A DNA stretch of 64,000 nucleotides. Origin: Siderastrea radians. Lineage: Eukaryota > Cnidaria > Anthozoa > Scleractinia > Rhizangiidae. Shown here piece by piece: positions 12,355-25,320 of this stretch (position 1 is its first letter; each line of letters opens with the position of its first letter). A program made the position numbers and the translations under genes. Location: positions 35,095,834 to 35,159,833 of the forward strand of contig OZ024895.1 of NCBI GenBank assembly GCA_964017195.1, written 5' to 3'. The notes under the pieces were generated by a model that saw only the letters and a program-made list of their open reading frames with translations, did not search any database and was not told the origin of the DNA.

Positions 12355-12830
12355 CTGAAATGTTTATATTAAAAAGCGGAAATCCTTTTCTCCGAAATGG
12401 CGTGATAAACTGAATGAAGAACTCAAACGGGACTTTCCCAGCCTACTCACTTGGTGTTCCCGGCTCGTGACACACTGAACGAAGAAATTCAAAAAGCGGA
12501 AATGGGTCCTTCTGGGTGACGTGACAAACTGGTATTTCCGCGAAGTGTTGTGACAAACCAAGCAGAGAATTCAAAGCGGAAGTAGTCTTCTCCTAAGTTG
12601 TGTAACAAACCGAGTGGCATTTTCCGAAGTGATTCGGCAAACCAAATGAGCGGAAGTGGCTTTTCTTACGAAGTGACTTGACAAACCAAATCAGTAAAGA
12701 ATCGAGAAACGGAAGCGTTGTTTCCCCTAAGTGACGCGGCAAACCAAACGAAGAATTGAAAAGCGGACGTGACGTGGACACTGTAAAGAATTCACTCATG
12801 GCGGAAGTGGTTTTTTCCCCGAAATGGGGT
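12355..12830. repeat. Array of degenerate ~60-base units (GCGGAAGTGG type)
   Basis: Repeated pattern: 'aagcggaagtgg', then a T/C-rich bit, 'cgaagtgacgtgacaaacc', 'gaagaattca'. Six or seven diverged units. Copies of the same pattern occur at 19830-20330 and 55670-55780, so this is a dispersed family. No coding potential recognised. Confidence 0.55.
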
Positions 12831-14949
12831 TACTCATTGATTCGAGCCCTGCAGATTCTTTTCCCCGCCAGCTAAACAGATGTAAGCGGACCTTTGTTTC
12901 CATAAACGTACGCAAGAAAGTACAGACTTTCCTTGAGTTAAACTTTGCATTATGTTAGGAACTTACTTTAGGACGACTCTACCACTTCAATCCTAGCAAC
13001 AAACCGATGCAAAGTACGTAATGCAGAAGTACGTAAGACTAGGTCTTAATATTTGAGAGCTCCGGATAAACATGGTGTATTTTATTTATTTATTTATTTA
13101 TTTATTCATTTATCTGTTTTTTTATTTATTTCGTTTTCCACAAACCTGTTAAGTTTAAAACGTTAACTTGTGGGGTGTCAGCTTATTCCTCAGAATATTG
13201 GTCTTAAATCTTCTCAGCACTTTTCTCAGCTAGTATAGCAGATAGACAAGCATTTCAACATATGTTTTCTTTTTTCAATGCAGTCCTTTATTTGCAGATC
13301 CAAAATACAAACAAAAAAATGCAAAAAAAAAAGAAAAAACAAAATAAAATGAAACATGAAAAGCTAAGTTACAATTTTCCCTCTTAGAACTGTGTTGTTG
13401 TTGATACCTGAAGCTTACACCTTATTTACATAGCTTACGGCAGTCACTTTTTTCTGTGCTTTGCTTTTAATGCATGAGTACACAGCCACACTATTAGAAA
13501 AGACTTGAAAGAGCTAAGAAAGAATGTATGACTACACTAGGGAACCTATTTATTCTAGAGAGGCCGTAAATAAATGATGGAAAGGTACTTCTGTTGGAGC
13601 AGCTAATTTTGTCAGTCTCTTAACGTCTGATACCTTCAATTTTATATTTAAAGAGAAATTTACTGATGAATTCCTTCAGTATAATTGGTGTATCGTGAAT
13701 TATCGTGAATTATGAATTATGTAGTAATTCTCGAAAAAGCTTTTCAACATATATTTACACAACTCAATGAAATCTTTTCATTGCATTAAGCATTCGAACA
13801 ATTTCCAAAACACTGGTGCGATGCGACCCTCCAAATCGAGTCATCTCCGACGAGTTTGACTGCTCTATCGAGGGTCCTGTGGGTATTTGGTTGCGTGGCT
13901 CAGCGAGAGATGGCCTACTAGCTCTAGAGTTCATAGCGGTCAAACGAGAGACTTGAAGTTTGAATCAGTTCATTCTTTTTCGAGCGGGAAGTTCGTATGA
14001 AAGCGATGCATAAAATGTCTCGATAAACCAGATTTCACACCGATAAAAATTGTGGATGCCAGTTACTTCATTCTGACTGACATGCTCAAAGTAAAAAGCT
14101 TAAGTTTTCACAAACGGCGTTAAGTTTTGGGGTTAAAGTGAAACTTTCGACATTGGTCCGTATTTTCTTTTGTAAAATTACGGCAGGAACTGTGCACGCG
14201 GCGTGCGTTTCACCGCTGTGAAGCTCTAGAGAAGTCAATCTCGTACTCAGAGTCCTAAGCCTTCTTGGTCAATGGAATTGTTACCGCAGGAATCCTGCGG
14301 TTAACGGTTCTTAGTTTTGTTTAAAATTGTTTTGTTACAGTGAACGACATTGAACAGCCAATAAGAAAAAAATTAAATTTTTTCTATTACCCCAAACCTT
14401 TCCCGGTAAGCACCCGCTGACCAAGAAGCCTGAGGGCCCTGGATACGAGATCGACATCAAGAAGATCAGTGCTTCGTTCAGCAACATGGCGTATATTAGT
14501 TTTTTACAGGCAGAACTCAAAAGTGTTTAGTGAAAGGACAATTCTCACCAAACTCTGTTCACTTGCGAATGATAAGCGAACAGAGGAAATTCCAATGATC
14601 TCACATTTTGTACACTTACGAATTAAAGATCATTTTATTTCAAAAAGGTTTTGCAAGTTTTAAAAAAACTTGTCCCCTAACAGAAAATAGAGCGATTTCT
14701 GCTTGACCTTAAAAAAATAGGTCTCAGTAAGTGTTCACAATTTGTTTCATTTCCCTTTACTTGAAAGAATAAAAAGACTTCGTTCGATTGCCCGTTATCT
14801 CCAATATAGAAAAATGCATTATTCCCTTAACCTGTCGGAATGCTGAAACCCGAGTGACGTCAAGGTGAATATCAATTGAATTCTAAAAGTTCTTGGACAA
14901 TAAAACGAACTGCGGAAGGTTGTTCGCTAGACCACCGAAAAGCCTCGCT
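12831..14949. other. No gene seen; simple repeats
   Basis: AT-rich. (TTTA)n microsatellite at 13081-13135 and an A-rich run at 13310-13350. No spliced or single-exon gene could be supported on either strand. Confidence 0.5.
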
Positions 14950-15380
14950 GTCGTCTCCTTTCCGGGCTAATTTTCTTTTTACACCCACTTCAACATGGCG
15001 GACATTTGCGTTTTTCACTGCGTTGAACAACCTGTTACGTTTTCAGCTTCATAAAGCGTCAAGCATTTAAATTTTAGGAAACTCTTTTACCGTTTGGCTT
15101 CAGCAATAGGTCGAAATTTATGCTGAGACAAATATTTGGTTGATTATGTTTAGAAAACGACCAGGCAAAGAGTCATGGTACACAGGTTAAAAAAGGCTAG
15201 TTCGAAAAAACTGACATTGCGGCAGTAAAAATTTAGAAAAGCTGCAGAGAATTGCTTTGATTCCAACAAATTTTTGAATTGTTTAAACAGTTGTTTTCTT
15301 TTTTCTTTTTTTTTTTTCTAAAAACGCAGCCATGTTGAAGTGAGCGTAAAAAGAAAATTCGCCCGTTCCGGGGCTAAAGC
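14950..15380. mobile_element. Inverted-repeat element (AATTTTCTTTTTAC type)
   Basis: A left stretch (about 14957-15016) reading 'gggctaattttctttttaca' then 'cacttcaacatggcggac' recurs inverted at about 15325-15375. The arms are about 50 bases with mismatches; the interior is non-coding. The target duplication was not resolved. Confidence 0.5.
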
Positions 15381-17229
15381 AAAAAAAACAAATGTTACCT
15401 TTACAGATTGTTTGCTGTCTTGTTTGTGTTCCTTTCAAGGTCAAACAAAAATCATTCTAAGGTTTTTACTTATCGAAAGAAATATTTCCGTTGAAATGTG
15501 AATTTCGCCTTTTTATGCAAAATCACTAATTTAAGTAAATTTAAAGTCACTAAATTTAAAAGTCGCATACCTAAAACAATTCGCTAAACGTTTTCTTCCA
15601 GCAAAAGCAAATTAAATAAACAAAACAAAACAAAACAAAACAAAACAACAACACACACATAACCAAAAGCAACTGAACCGGCAATACCACAAATAAGGAA
15701 GACAAAAGTGGTTAATTTTTGTCATTAGCCATCTGATACTCTTAGCGTTTTCTACGGCTGCTCAGGTTTTCGTCTTTGATATCTTCCTTTTCATCTTCTA
15801 ATTGACGGGGTTTCCATACCTGTGTCATGGTCATGGTCTTGTAGATAAAGTATGTATTGTTTTAAGCGCATGAGTAACGGACCTCAACTGACTTGTTTTG
15901 TCACCCTGGTAATGCCTATAGTACTAAAAACTATGGCTCTAAAAAACTCAATTAAAGAATCCAAGGTCAGGCCAAAGTGTCTTCAGAGGGTGCGCTGTTT
16001 TCTTGTGAGCTCGGTGGCGCAGTTATACTCCTCTGGGAAGTACCACTTGTGCTCCATTCAAGGAAACTAAAATAAAAACATCATCAATCATGCAGTCAAT
16101 TACAACTTTCCTTTAAAAGCCCACCTTTTAACAGTTGAAGGTAAAGTCGCAAGCGTACCACAAAGCCAGCGCTTAATTTGCAACATACATTTTCCTGTTG
16201 TACTAGACCTTCATTATACAATGCAACCTCGTCCCCAGGGTCTTCTGGGAGCCATATTGAAATCCGAAAACACCCCTGGGAAACCCCTAGGACGAAGCTA
16301 TGTACATTGTTTTAAAATATTTCAAGGCTTGAAATATTCCCAACCTCCCCAGTTGCCACCTACCCGTGATCCGTAGTGGGCCTGTAAGCATTAATAGTTC
16401 CATGATTTCCTACCACAATATTATGACCTTGTATTACATTCTCATGGTAGTGAACCTCTGAAAAGGTAAAGAAACATTTGAGTTAGATACAAGTTTGAGA
16501 TATGTTTAGGTAACGGTCGCAGATCCCTTGCCTCACTCTGACATCTGACAAAACAAGACTTTACACTTTTAAAGCAAGAACGAAACTCCCAAAGCGGTAA
16601 GACTTCACTCTGGTAAAGTAGCAATTTTCTCTGGCAAAGCAAGAATGAAACTGGCAAAAAAAATGTAACTGCCAAAAGAGGAACGCATTCTGGCGAAGCA
16701 ACAATACACTCTGGCAAAACAAAATTGACCTCTTCAGTTCAGAGTGTCCCCTTGCTCCAACCGTGCACTTACCGAGATTCAAACATACAGGTAAATTTAA
16801 TTTTCTCACCTAAGTGCCCAATCGCTGAAGGGTCCACGCCATCAGCAGCAGTCGAACAGCTTGACATTAACGCAGAGGCTAGCGTTGCTTGTGTAGCGTC
16901 CAACGGACTCCTTGGCGGTAATGGAGTAGCTATAAGCAGCACTAAATTGCAAGATAAATGATTCCTGAACTTTTGCAATAACCAAAATTTAAAAAAAGAA
17001 GAAAAAGGCTGCGACTAGACAGAAATTTGGCATCATAGACAATTCTCTTTGCGAAAATCACGTAAAGGTTCGAGCTAATTGGCTAGGACGTGGGCTTGAT
17101 CCTTTACCCATACTACTCTGTAGTTGAATTTTGCCTTCGGATGTAATTTTAAGGTGCCGCTGGCGAGGTGTGTCTCTGGTGTTGTAGACAATGACTTTCA
17201 AGACAGAAATGCCTTCATTGACCGCTGCA
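15381..17229. other. No gene seen; simple repeats
   Basis: (AAAAC)n microsatellite at about 15616-15646. Degenerate 'ctggcaaagcaa' repeats at 16560-16725. A weak inverted pair 'cctcgtccccaggg' / 'cctaggacga' at 16228-16303 may be a small MITE. No gene supported. Confidence 0.45.
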
Positions 17230-17379
17230 ACATCTCCCATAATACACTTTGTTTTCCCCAAATTTTCCATACACTATTGTTTTCAATTTCTCTTGGAAAC
17301 GTGCATATTTCCAACAGAAATTGAAAACAATAGTTTATGCAAAATTGGGGGGGGGGACAAAGTGTTTTATGGGAGATGT
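17230..17379. mobile_element. Palindromic MITE-like element
   Basis: ACATCTCCCATAATACACTT at the left is mirrored by AAGTGTTTTATGGGAGATGT at the right. The arms continue inward through 'aactattgttttcaattt' and its complement, so nearly the whole 150 bases form one hairpin. A G9 run breaks the right arm. Target duplication unclear. Confidence 0.6.
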
Positions 17380-18044
17380 GGACGTGGTCAATAGTGGTAC
17401 TGAAGATCAAAATTAATGGTAAAGGAGAAGCTTAGTGATTAAGAGAAACTTATAAGTTAATTATAAATCCAAAAAATTTGTCTAAAGAGTAGAGCACTTC
17501 TCAGTCTTCAATTATCTTTAGATTTGCAGATCCGTAACGTGAGTATCTGAAAATAAACCGTATGTTTTCACCAACCTGTCCTTTAGAACCTAAGAAGGAA
17601 AGCACGTTTGCTGGACGATTTGGCCAAGGCCACAAAATCCTTGCTCAGTTTAGTTAAAAACAAAGAAGCCCATAAGGTGTGAAGGTTCGCGAACGTAACC
17701 CAGATTTAATGAGGTTTACCCGAGCCTTATTAATTTGCAAGATTCGGTGAAACGTTTTTTCGGTTTTGCATCCAAGATAAACTTTCCGTTCCGAATGACA
17801 TTACTTGTTTAACGAACCTTGGCAGCTGAGGACATTTTCTCATTTCCAGATCAATTGCTCATCCAGCGTGTGCCTAGGCATATACAGATTTAAGTTTCTT
17901 ACTAAATTTTTTGATTGAGATAAACTTAACGACGCACTAAAATATGTAAATTTCGCTCCCTGCACCAAAAGTAACTAGACATTTCTAGTTGTAAAAAAAA
18001 AACCCGAAAGAATTCTGAAATGAATGCTTAGAGCGAACAAGATT

Positions 18045-18312
18045 TCGAGTGAAAATTTTATTTCCCTTCTCCTTCTCCACAATTTTTGTTTCCCTTCTCC
18101 TTCTCCACAATTTTTATTTCCCTTCTCCTTCTCCTCCACAATTCTGTTGTTTCACCTCCACCATCACATTTAATGTGGCGGCGGTGGTGGTGGTGGGGCT
18201 GGTGGTGGAGGAGGCAAAATACAATTGTGGAGGAGGAGGAGGAGCCAAGAGAAGGGAAATAAAAATTGCGGAGGAGGGGGAGGGAAACAAAAATTGTGGA
18301 GGGAAGTAAAAA
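18045..18312. repeat. Imperfect ~270-base palindrome, purine/pyrimidine segregated
   Basis: The left half is C/T-rich with units of 'tttcccttctccttctccac'. The right half is the complementary G/A-rich form ('gtggaggaggaggagg', 'gggaaataaaaattg'). The centre is GGN-rich (18178-18215). The halves can fold as a hairpin. The open frame through it is low-complexity and not a gene. Confidence 0.6.
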
Positions 18313-19139
18313 TTTCCTGCACTTTACATGTATATACCCAGTGATAATAGTGATGGCTTGAGGATAAAAGTGCAGACGTACAATGCTACCTTACTCGAGA
18401 GATAACATGGTAAGTCTGACACTAAATATGAGCGCACATAACCAATTGTGATTTCGTGCAAGAACTACTAGCACCACTCCCATCCCGAGCAAAACCATGT
18501 GTTTCATTGTGTTACATTACTAGAAGCATAGAGAATATGACAGAATTGCTCTTTCTTGGCATGAATATGACAGAATTGCTCTCTCTAGACTTATAAATGC
18601 TAGATACTACGCTTAAAAAATGCTATGCCAGCACCTCTTTTTGTTTTCGTGTCAACGACTATGTAAAGAAATAAGACGTAAATGATTTGACGCAGGGGCG
18701 AATCCAACCTAGCTAGCCAACCTCTCTTTGAGTCTTTTAAGCTTGACATTAAGAAACGGAACAAGACTATCCACTGGGGCGATTTTTTTCTCCTATTGTT
18801 TCCATGTCGTTCTGTCAGGTAAGCCGCCCCCCCCTCTCCCCTCCCCCCTCAAAAATCCTGGATCCGCCACTGGGAACTTCTAAACTCGACGAAGACCCTA
18901 AAATGACGCCAGTCTAAGTGCTCATAAAGCATGATTCGGACCAAATAAAACATTTCTTAGGAACGTCTGTTTTTTTCTTGGTGCGTTCTACTTGCGGAAG
19001 TAAAAAGCGAAGGCTGAGCACGTAATACATTTTGAAATCAGTCAAAATTCGTGCCAGTTGATCAAGCACTAAAAATCATGTCTAGTCTACCCCCGATATG
19101 TATTGTATTAAGCTGTAATTTTCCCTGTCTATCACAATG
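18313..19139. other. No gene seen
   Basis: AT-rich, non-coding. A C-rich run at 18823-18850 is followed by 'aaaaatcctggatccgccac', a phrase typical of dispersed repeats. Confidence 0.4.
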
Positions 19140-19570
19140 AGCTACAATCAGTGTCACTTTGTTGAAACACTGTCGGTACAATTGTGTCTCCCTCCCTCTC
19201 CCACTTGGCAATGTTGGAAAAAAGTTTCAACCAAATTGATGAAGACAAGCGCTCACAACACTATGCAACATTGAATAGGGGAAGGAGGGGAGGGTGTTTC
19301 AACGACTTATGTCACTGGTTGTATTTGATTTATAAGCATCATATATCTTTGAAAATAATTATGAAATTGCGTGATATTTCTAAACGTGTTAAAATCAAAT
19401 CATACGGGTAGGCCTATTTTGCCTACGCTATCCCTACAGATATCTTCACTGAGCATGCACTGATTTCCTCTTTGAATAGTAGGCTCGTTAAAAAGTATTC
19501 AGCAGTTAAAATGCGTGAACAACAATAATTTCAGCTTCCCGTAGCGCGTTACATCACATGTGCTTCCAGA
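19140..19570. repeat. Segmental duplication fragment, copy 2
   Basis: Matches 1485-1910 and about 62900-63120. Shared landmarks are 'gtcactttg...acaccgtcgg', 'ctccctccctct' and 'gggaggggagggt'. Non-coding. The short repeat 'aggggaaggaggggagggtg' recurs at 19780-19810. Confidence 0.65.
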
Positions 19571-20689
19571 GCAGTTTTTTCCTGCTTAAAAGCGCACTTG
19601 AACAAAGCAAACTTAAAAACCCACAAGAAGGACAGTCTTTTGAAGGAACTGACTATTGCTATATGAAACAAGTTAGTTATGTGGTTTCTTTTACAATGGT
19701 TTGTAATTTACATCGGGTTACCATTGTAACCCGTGGACTTGCTAAAAAGTTGTCTGGTTACATCTATTTTTAGATGAATAGGGGAAGGAGGGGAGGGTGT
19801 TTCAACGACTTGTGTCACTGGTTGTGGGTGTTCCCTGTGGCGTGACAAACTGAATGGATAGTTCAAGCGAAAGCTAGCAGCATGTCAAACGGGATGAAGA
19901 ATTCAAAAGCGAAAGTGGGCCTTCCTGTAAGCCTAGTCACTTGGGGACCTTGGATCGTTTTTGCCTGGAATTGTGTTTGAATGGAGCCATTTACGGGCAA
20001 CAAGAGCTCTCCTCTGGCTTTGTGCATACGTAGAGAAAAAAAAAACAGAGAAAACCTAAAGCTGATGATACCTGACTCATTGATTCCTCAGGTGGGGTCA
20101 CAAACTGGATGGAGGATTCAAAAGCGGAGTTGGGTCTTTCCTGCAGTGGCATGGCGAAACGAATCAAAGAATTCAGAGGTGGAAGTGGTTTTTCCCCGAA
20201 GCTGGGTGACGGAAACTAAATGAGGAATTCCAAAGCGAAAGTGGAAGGGATCTCCCCGAAGTGCCGTGACAACCAGTTAAACAATTGAAAAGCGGAAGTA
20301 ATTTTCCCCTAAATGGCGTGACTGGCTGGTGACCATGCGGACTGCCTTCCCTCTACAACCAAACTGTCGATTCGCTGAGCAACATATCCAAAATGGATCG
20401 TTAGTTTTACAAACATATGCAAGAAAAGCACACGTTCCCTGAGTTAACATCGTGTACGGAATGCATTTTAGCATGAGTTAATAATTTCAATCCTGGCCTC
20501 TGTACTTCAACAGTGTCTGCTTAGGTTTGTAACTTGTTTAGAACTCAGCATTACAACATTTTAATTTTTGTTTAAATTCATGATGGTCGTCGGTAGCTGA
20601 GTAGCTAGCGGTGCCGGCATTCAAGTAGAAACAAACCTAAAATAAGTCATTCCCGTTTTAATGTTTGAGGGCTCCTGATAAATCCTAAA
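19571..20689. other. No gene seen; GCGGAAGTGG-type repeat units
   Basis: Bases 19830-20330 hold diverged units like those at 12355-12830 ('caaactg', 'gaattcaaaagcgg', 'agtgg', 'ccccgaagt'). The rest is unremarkable. Confidence 0.5.
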
Positions 20690-21720
20690 GAGGCTATTCT
20701 AATGGAAGCTGCCGAGGAAGACTTTCATGAAGGAATGTTTATTTTTTCAATATCTTTTTTTTGTTAAGAGAGATCCAGTCACTGTGTGGTGGAGTTAGGC
20801 TGACGGCCAGGGGAGGAAGTTGAACCCTAGTGGGTGGGCTTGGCACGACCTCCAGGAGGACGGGAAAGGATGGGGAAAGTAAGAGGGGATACTGGAAGGA
20901 GAGGCCGGTGCGACCCCGAGGGGCCCTCCCCGAAAAATTTTTTGGGGGAGTGTGGCGCGCTTCTTGAAACCCTTACCCTATTTCAGACCAAAATATGTGA
21001 TTTTCCCTACGCTATTTCAGACTGACCCAAAATTTGATACCCTATTTCAGACCAGACCCTTATCCTATTTCGTTTGTGTAAACATTTGAAAAGGGCTTCA
21101 AATTTCCGACGTTAATCAAACCGCACTTTGCAAAAGGCATCTCCTTCTCAAAACCATACCCAATTCCAGATCAGAGTGCACCAAACCTTACTCTATTTCA
21201 GACCAAAATAGCTCAAAAACCAAACCCTTTGGCGCCGCACAAAGGAAGGGGGGGGGGGGAGGAGGGAGGAGGAAGGAAGTATAGAAGGGAGGAAGTATAT
21301 AAGGAAGTACCCCCCGGGGAGGGGGTGCGACCGGTGTGCTGCAAGAGCGGTAGCAATGAACAGCGCGGCGTGGAGACAAAAAGCTGCTGCCTTATGCTGC
21401 AAACCAAAAAGATGGGGAGGTACTTCATGTTAAGCCCACAAATAGTATCCCTAATAGTGTCCATAAGATATAGCTTCTCTATACCACATATAAGATATAG
21501 CTTCTCTATACTATGTGCTGGCTTAACATGAAGTACTATCGCTATAAGGCATTTAAATCCAGTATACGTAAGCGCGATATTAGTACGTTTTTAAAATATG
21601 ATTCTAACGGTTGATCTCTTTACCACTTATAAACGTTTTCTTTTAGCAATATTTATTAATTGTAGTTGGTTGCCAGCTTGGTTGCTCTTCTTGCTGCGAA
21701 CCATCCGTAAGGATTCACTC
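20690..21720. repeat. Segmental duplication fragment shared with 61317-61690 and 1-125
   Basis: 20690-20880 and 21340-21540 match 61317-61690; 21578-21720 match 1-125. An extra block at about 20900-21240 has repeated phrases of the form 'accctatttcagaccaaaat'. A tandem 'agatatagcttctctatac' doublet lies at 21468-21520. No gene. Confidence 0.65.
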
Positions 21721-22376
21721 GTTTCATTTAAATATAATTATATAAGAGGAGGAGGTCTTATCCCGAAGTACTACATTTTCACTCTCCGAGATCGCTTGCC
21801 TCACGTAGACCGCAAGGTCTCAGACTCATTGATTAAAAAACGACAACAGCAACAGCAGAATCATTTATTAATTCACCATAAAAGATACAGTAGCACTGCT
21901 GTAATCTTGACTTTACTACCCTCACACTTTCTATTCCCCTCCTAGCGATTTTCCATTTTTCCCTAGCGGTGGAATTCCCAGGAAAAACGTACAGCAATGT
22001 TGCTATAATCATGACTATACTGCCCTAACACTTCCTATTCCACTCCTAGTGTTCCTCTATTTTTCCCTGGGGGGGGGGGGAACTATATAAAATTGACGGC
22101 ATGATCGTCGTACCTCTAACGGCAACAAAACATGGCTCGATACCACCTAGGGTAACGAAATCTCAAATAACCACCTTGATTACTTTTACAATAGAAGCAC
22201 GAGAAACTTTGACAGAAAATCTTATGACTCGCTCAATCGTATAAGTTGGTACTTCCTTCGGAGTGACGATAAATTTGAGCGACACTCAGAAACGAGATAC
22301 TCATTACTTTTAAGGGTTTCTTCAAAATTGACGCGGTTTATTTTTCTTCTCTCCGCTTGTCAATATTTGATACGTT

Positions 22377-22382
22377 TTTATT
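22377..22382 (-). promoter_or_regulatory. Possible polyadenylation signal
   Basis: AATAAA on the minus strand about 62 bases past the stop of the exon at 22444-22697. It supports that exon being a true 3'-terminal exon. Confidence 0.4.
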
Positions 22383-22443
22383 CATAATATAAGGAAGAAA
22401 TTGCACACTAACCTTCAGATTCTTTCCTACGTTATATTAATCG

Positions 22444-22697
22444 CTATAGGAAATGGAACATATCAAAGCTTAACTCGTTAATTCCTAAAACTTCTTCCAA
22501 GCCTCTCTCCATGCCAATCGACAGGGGCAACTCCTGCTTCACATCTTCCCATAGTTCTTTGAGTGCCTTGACGGAGTTGATCTCCTTACTACGCAGGTCC
22601 GACACTACTTGCTTTATCTTTCCTTGATCAGTCCAGTTGTACTTCTTCTTCAGTCGGGCAAAGAACTGCTCTATTGTCTCCACCCCGCTACCGGCTC
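22444..22697 (-). CDS. Terminal exon of an IFI44-like GTPase (probably copy B)
   Basis: Homologous to exon 5 of GTPase copy A (2505-2728). The acceptor CAG is followed by GAGCCGGTAGCGGGGTGGAG, then about 80 residues starting ETIEQFFARLKKKYNWTDQG and including KQELPLSIG. It begins in the same phase that exon 4 of copy B (35905) ends, and no other such exon lies nearer, so it could be copy B's last exon across a ~13.2 kb intron filled with mobile elements. Alternatively it is the remnant of a third, deleted copy. The domain is short and helical and recalls SAM- or death-like adaptors; this is uncertain. The frame is intact and has 10 more residues at the C-terminus than copy A. Confidence 0.62.
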
Positions 22698-22743
22698 CTG
22701 AAGAAAGGTTAAATAGAATTAGAAAGCTATATGCGACCCTAGA

Positions 22744-24685
22744 TTAAGGTGACTCGATCGAAATAAATGACGCGCACTATGCCTCTCTAAAAACTCTAAT
22801 AAAATCGTCATTTCTCAATGGATTGCCTTGAAACTTTCGCATTTTACAGGCAATTTTCCGCGGAATAATACGTATGTCAACATGTAGATGTACTGTTCGC
22901 TAATTTTGCGTGATTTTGCTTTTATTGAAGACTAATTTTTTGATAAAATTGCTATTCTAACAAAACTGAGAGCTACGATTTGGTTCAAACTTCTAGAATG
23001 TGACGGTAGGATTTTCCGGAAATAACACCGACAACTTGAGTTTGGTCCAACAGCACTTTATTCTTCTCAAAACCGTAATCGTAATCACCATGAAAAATGT
23101 AGTCGAAATGCAATCCGCACAAGAAATGTAATCGAAGAAAGTTAACAAAGTGATTGCTTATATACGATCTGTATACGAGTCTATTGTTAACAGAGTATAA
23201 TAGATGTACTAACAAGCAGATGTGAAGAGTAATCACACTAAGCGGAACGTCCTTTGAAGATAGCGAAAAATGTTAAAAAGTCTACGTTTTACACCTAAGT
23301 TTATTATTGAAGGTGTTTGCTAGGAAACTAGGAAGTTCCTTAGCTAAATTAAAAACTTCCGAGGTAAATTAAACTGAGTAGGTAACTAATGAGTACTTTA
23401 AAGTGCTAATGAGTGGCTCGCGCCACTTGTCAGTTAAACAAATAAGTACTTAGAATATTCATAGGTTAAAAACTAATAGATCAGTTTCCTATTCAATTTG
23501 AAAACACACCAAGTCAGCAAAAGGTATTCGTTAAAGATAATGAGTCAGCAAGATAACAAGTTCTAAATTAACCCTATAGAATTGAAAAGAGAACGCAATT
23601 TTGGAACGGAACCTATAAAGGAAGATAAACGAAAACAAGTTATTAACTTAAAATAACTCTTCTAGAGCTCTACGTTGATTAGTCCTATTCAAGTACTGGC
23701 TCAAGCAATCAAGTGTTACTGTTGGCTTTTGTAATTATTTTTGTCCCTTATCATTATTGAAAATGAAACGTTTGAAAGGTTAAATATGTATTGTAAATAT
23801 GGTTTTCCATCGGCTAAAATGTGAATCGCGAAAACGAAACATTAAAACTAAACCCATCTCATCCGAAGGCTGAATAAGTATAGCGAGGCTTACTTAAACT
23901 AGATTTTATTGCTAAACATGAACAAAATATGACAAACGACTGAAATAACGGATTGAACTGTAAAATAGCTTAATAGGGAATTTATTCTCGTGACAAGAAT
24001 CAGCTTATAATAACATCTTACCTTGACTCTTCAAGTTTCCGCAAAATCGTCGAAACAGAAATCCCGGCACAATTTTAACGTGAAAACAACAACCCCAGTC
24101 AGACTTCAAAGTTTGGACCGCGCCAGCGCTTTCCAAATTTGACTTAAAAGCATAATAACTCCAGATAAAGTAACTTCAATGTATCACTATAGTTAGTACC
24201 AAACTGCATTTGGCCATCCGCAACGATGAATAAGTTTGGGCGGCTATTATAAACTCACTTTTTGCACAAAAATACAACGAAGTCGCCAAATTCACGTTTT
24301 TCTGAATTATGAGGAAACTAACCAGACGAATTGAATAAAACTCCTGGAACAGGAAACTGAATCTTTTACACATACTTTGCGCTATTTTACGTTTTTGTGG
24401 CGGTCTTGATTTGGAAAATATATTTTTTGAAAGTTATGCACCATCCAAACTCTGTTCTGTATACGGCTTTGCTGCTATCTAAATTCCACATTAGCGCTAT
24501 GCAATTTTGCTTGTATTTGATGAGAATTGGAGGAATTTACACATTGGCTAGGGGGGTGCATTGACGGTGTTTGGGAGCTTCACGCTCAAATTCCTCATCA
24601 AGGCAATCGAGTGAGAAATGACGATGTTATTAGAGTTTTTAGAGAGGCATAGAGCGCGTCATTTATTTCGATCGAGTCACCTTAA
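22744..24685. mobile_element. TTAA-flanked inverted-repeat element, 1.9 kb
   Basis: The element spans 22748-24681 with TTAA on both sides (22744-22747, 24682-24685). Inverted repeats of about 90 bases begin GGTGACTCGATCGAAATAAA and differ at only a few positions. No transposase is readable in the interior. TTAA targets point to the piggyBac or Kolobok groups. It ends about 47 bases from the terminal GTPase exon at 22697. Confidence 0.82.
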
Positions 24686-25096
24686 ACGCCAACTGAGCAA
24701 CAAGGTGGACAAAATTCCCAACATTTGGCCTAAAAATGAAAGTTTTCAAGAATAACTCTTTTCTTGTATGAAATTATTAATAGAAAACTGGCCCAGTTAG
24801 CATCCACTCCCTACAAAGTGAGTGTAGTGTTTTTAAAATAGCGGCTCGCGGATCGTAGATAACGAAGCAATGACTCTTCGCTTGTGACGGAAACGAAGAG
24901 GACGCTTGGCACGGGTCAAACAAGAACAGAAGTGGTGACATCATCCAAACTCTACCTCTTTTTCTGACGTACAACTAACAGCGCTCTACTCATCAACTTT
25001 CGTGCGCTCTCAAGAAGTTTGAATCTACTTGATGACAATTCAAAATCTTATTAAGCCGGAGACAAACTGGGTCATTTTATACGCTTGTTGGGACAC

Positions 25097-25320
25097 TTAA
25101 CCCTTTAACTCCCAAGAGTGTCAAAAACCGAAAGTTAAAAAAAACCCAAATTTCATTTTGCAAAATATTGAAAACAAATAGTACCAAGTCAGCCAAGTGA
25201 ATGTACTGCCGAAGAGAGAGGTTTCATTTGAATTGTTACACCACAAGAATTCGTTCACACATGCAAAAGTTAAACTTACATCAGAAGTTCCATAATTGAC
25301 TCTGGAAGTGAAAGGGTTAA
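25097..25320. mobile_element. TTAA-flanked MITE (CCCTTTAACTCCC type)
   Basis: TTAA, then CCCTTTAACTCCCAAGAGTG at the left; ACTCTGGAAGTGAAAGGG, then TTAA at the right. 216 bases, non-coding. Probably a piggyBac-type non-autonomous element. Confidence 0.72.
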
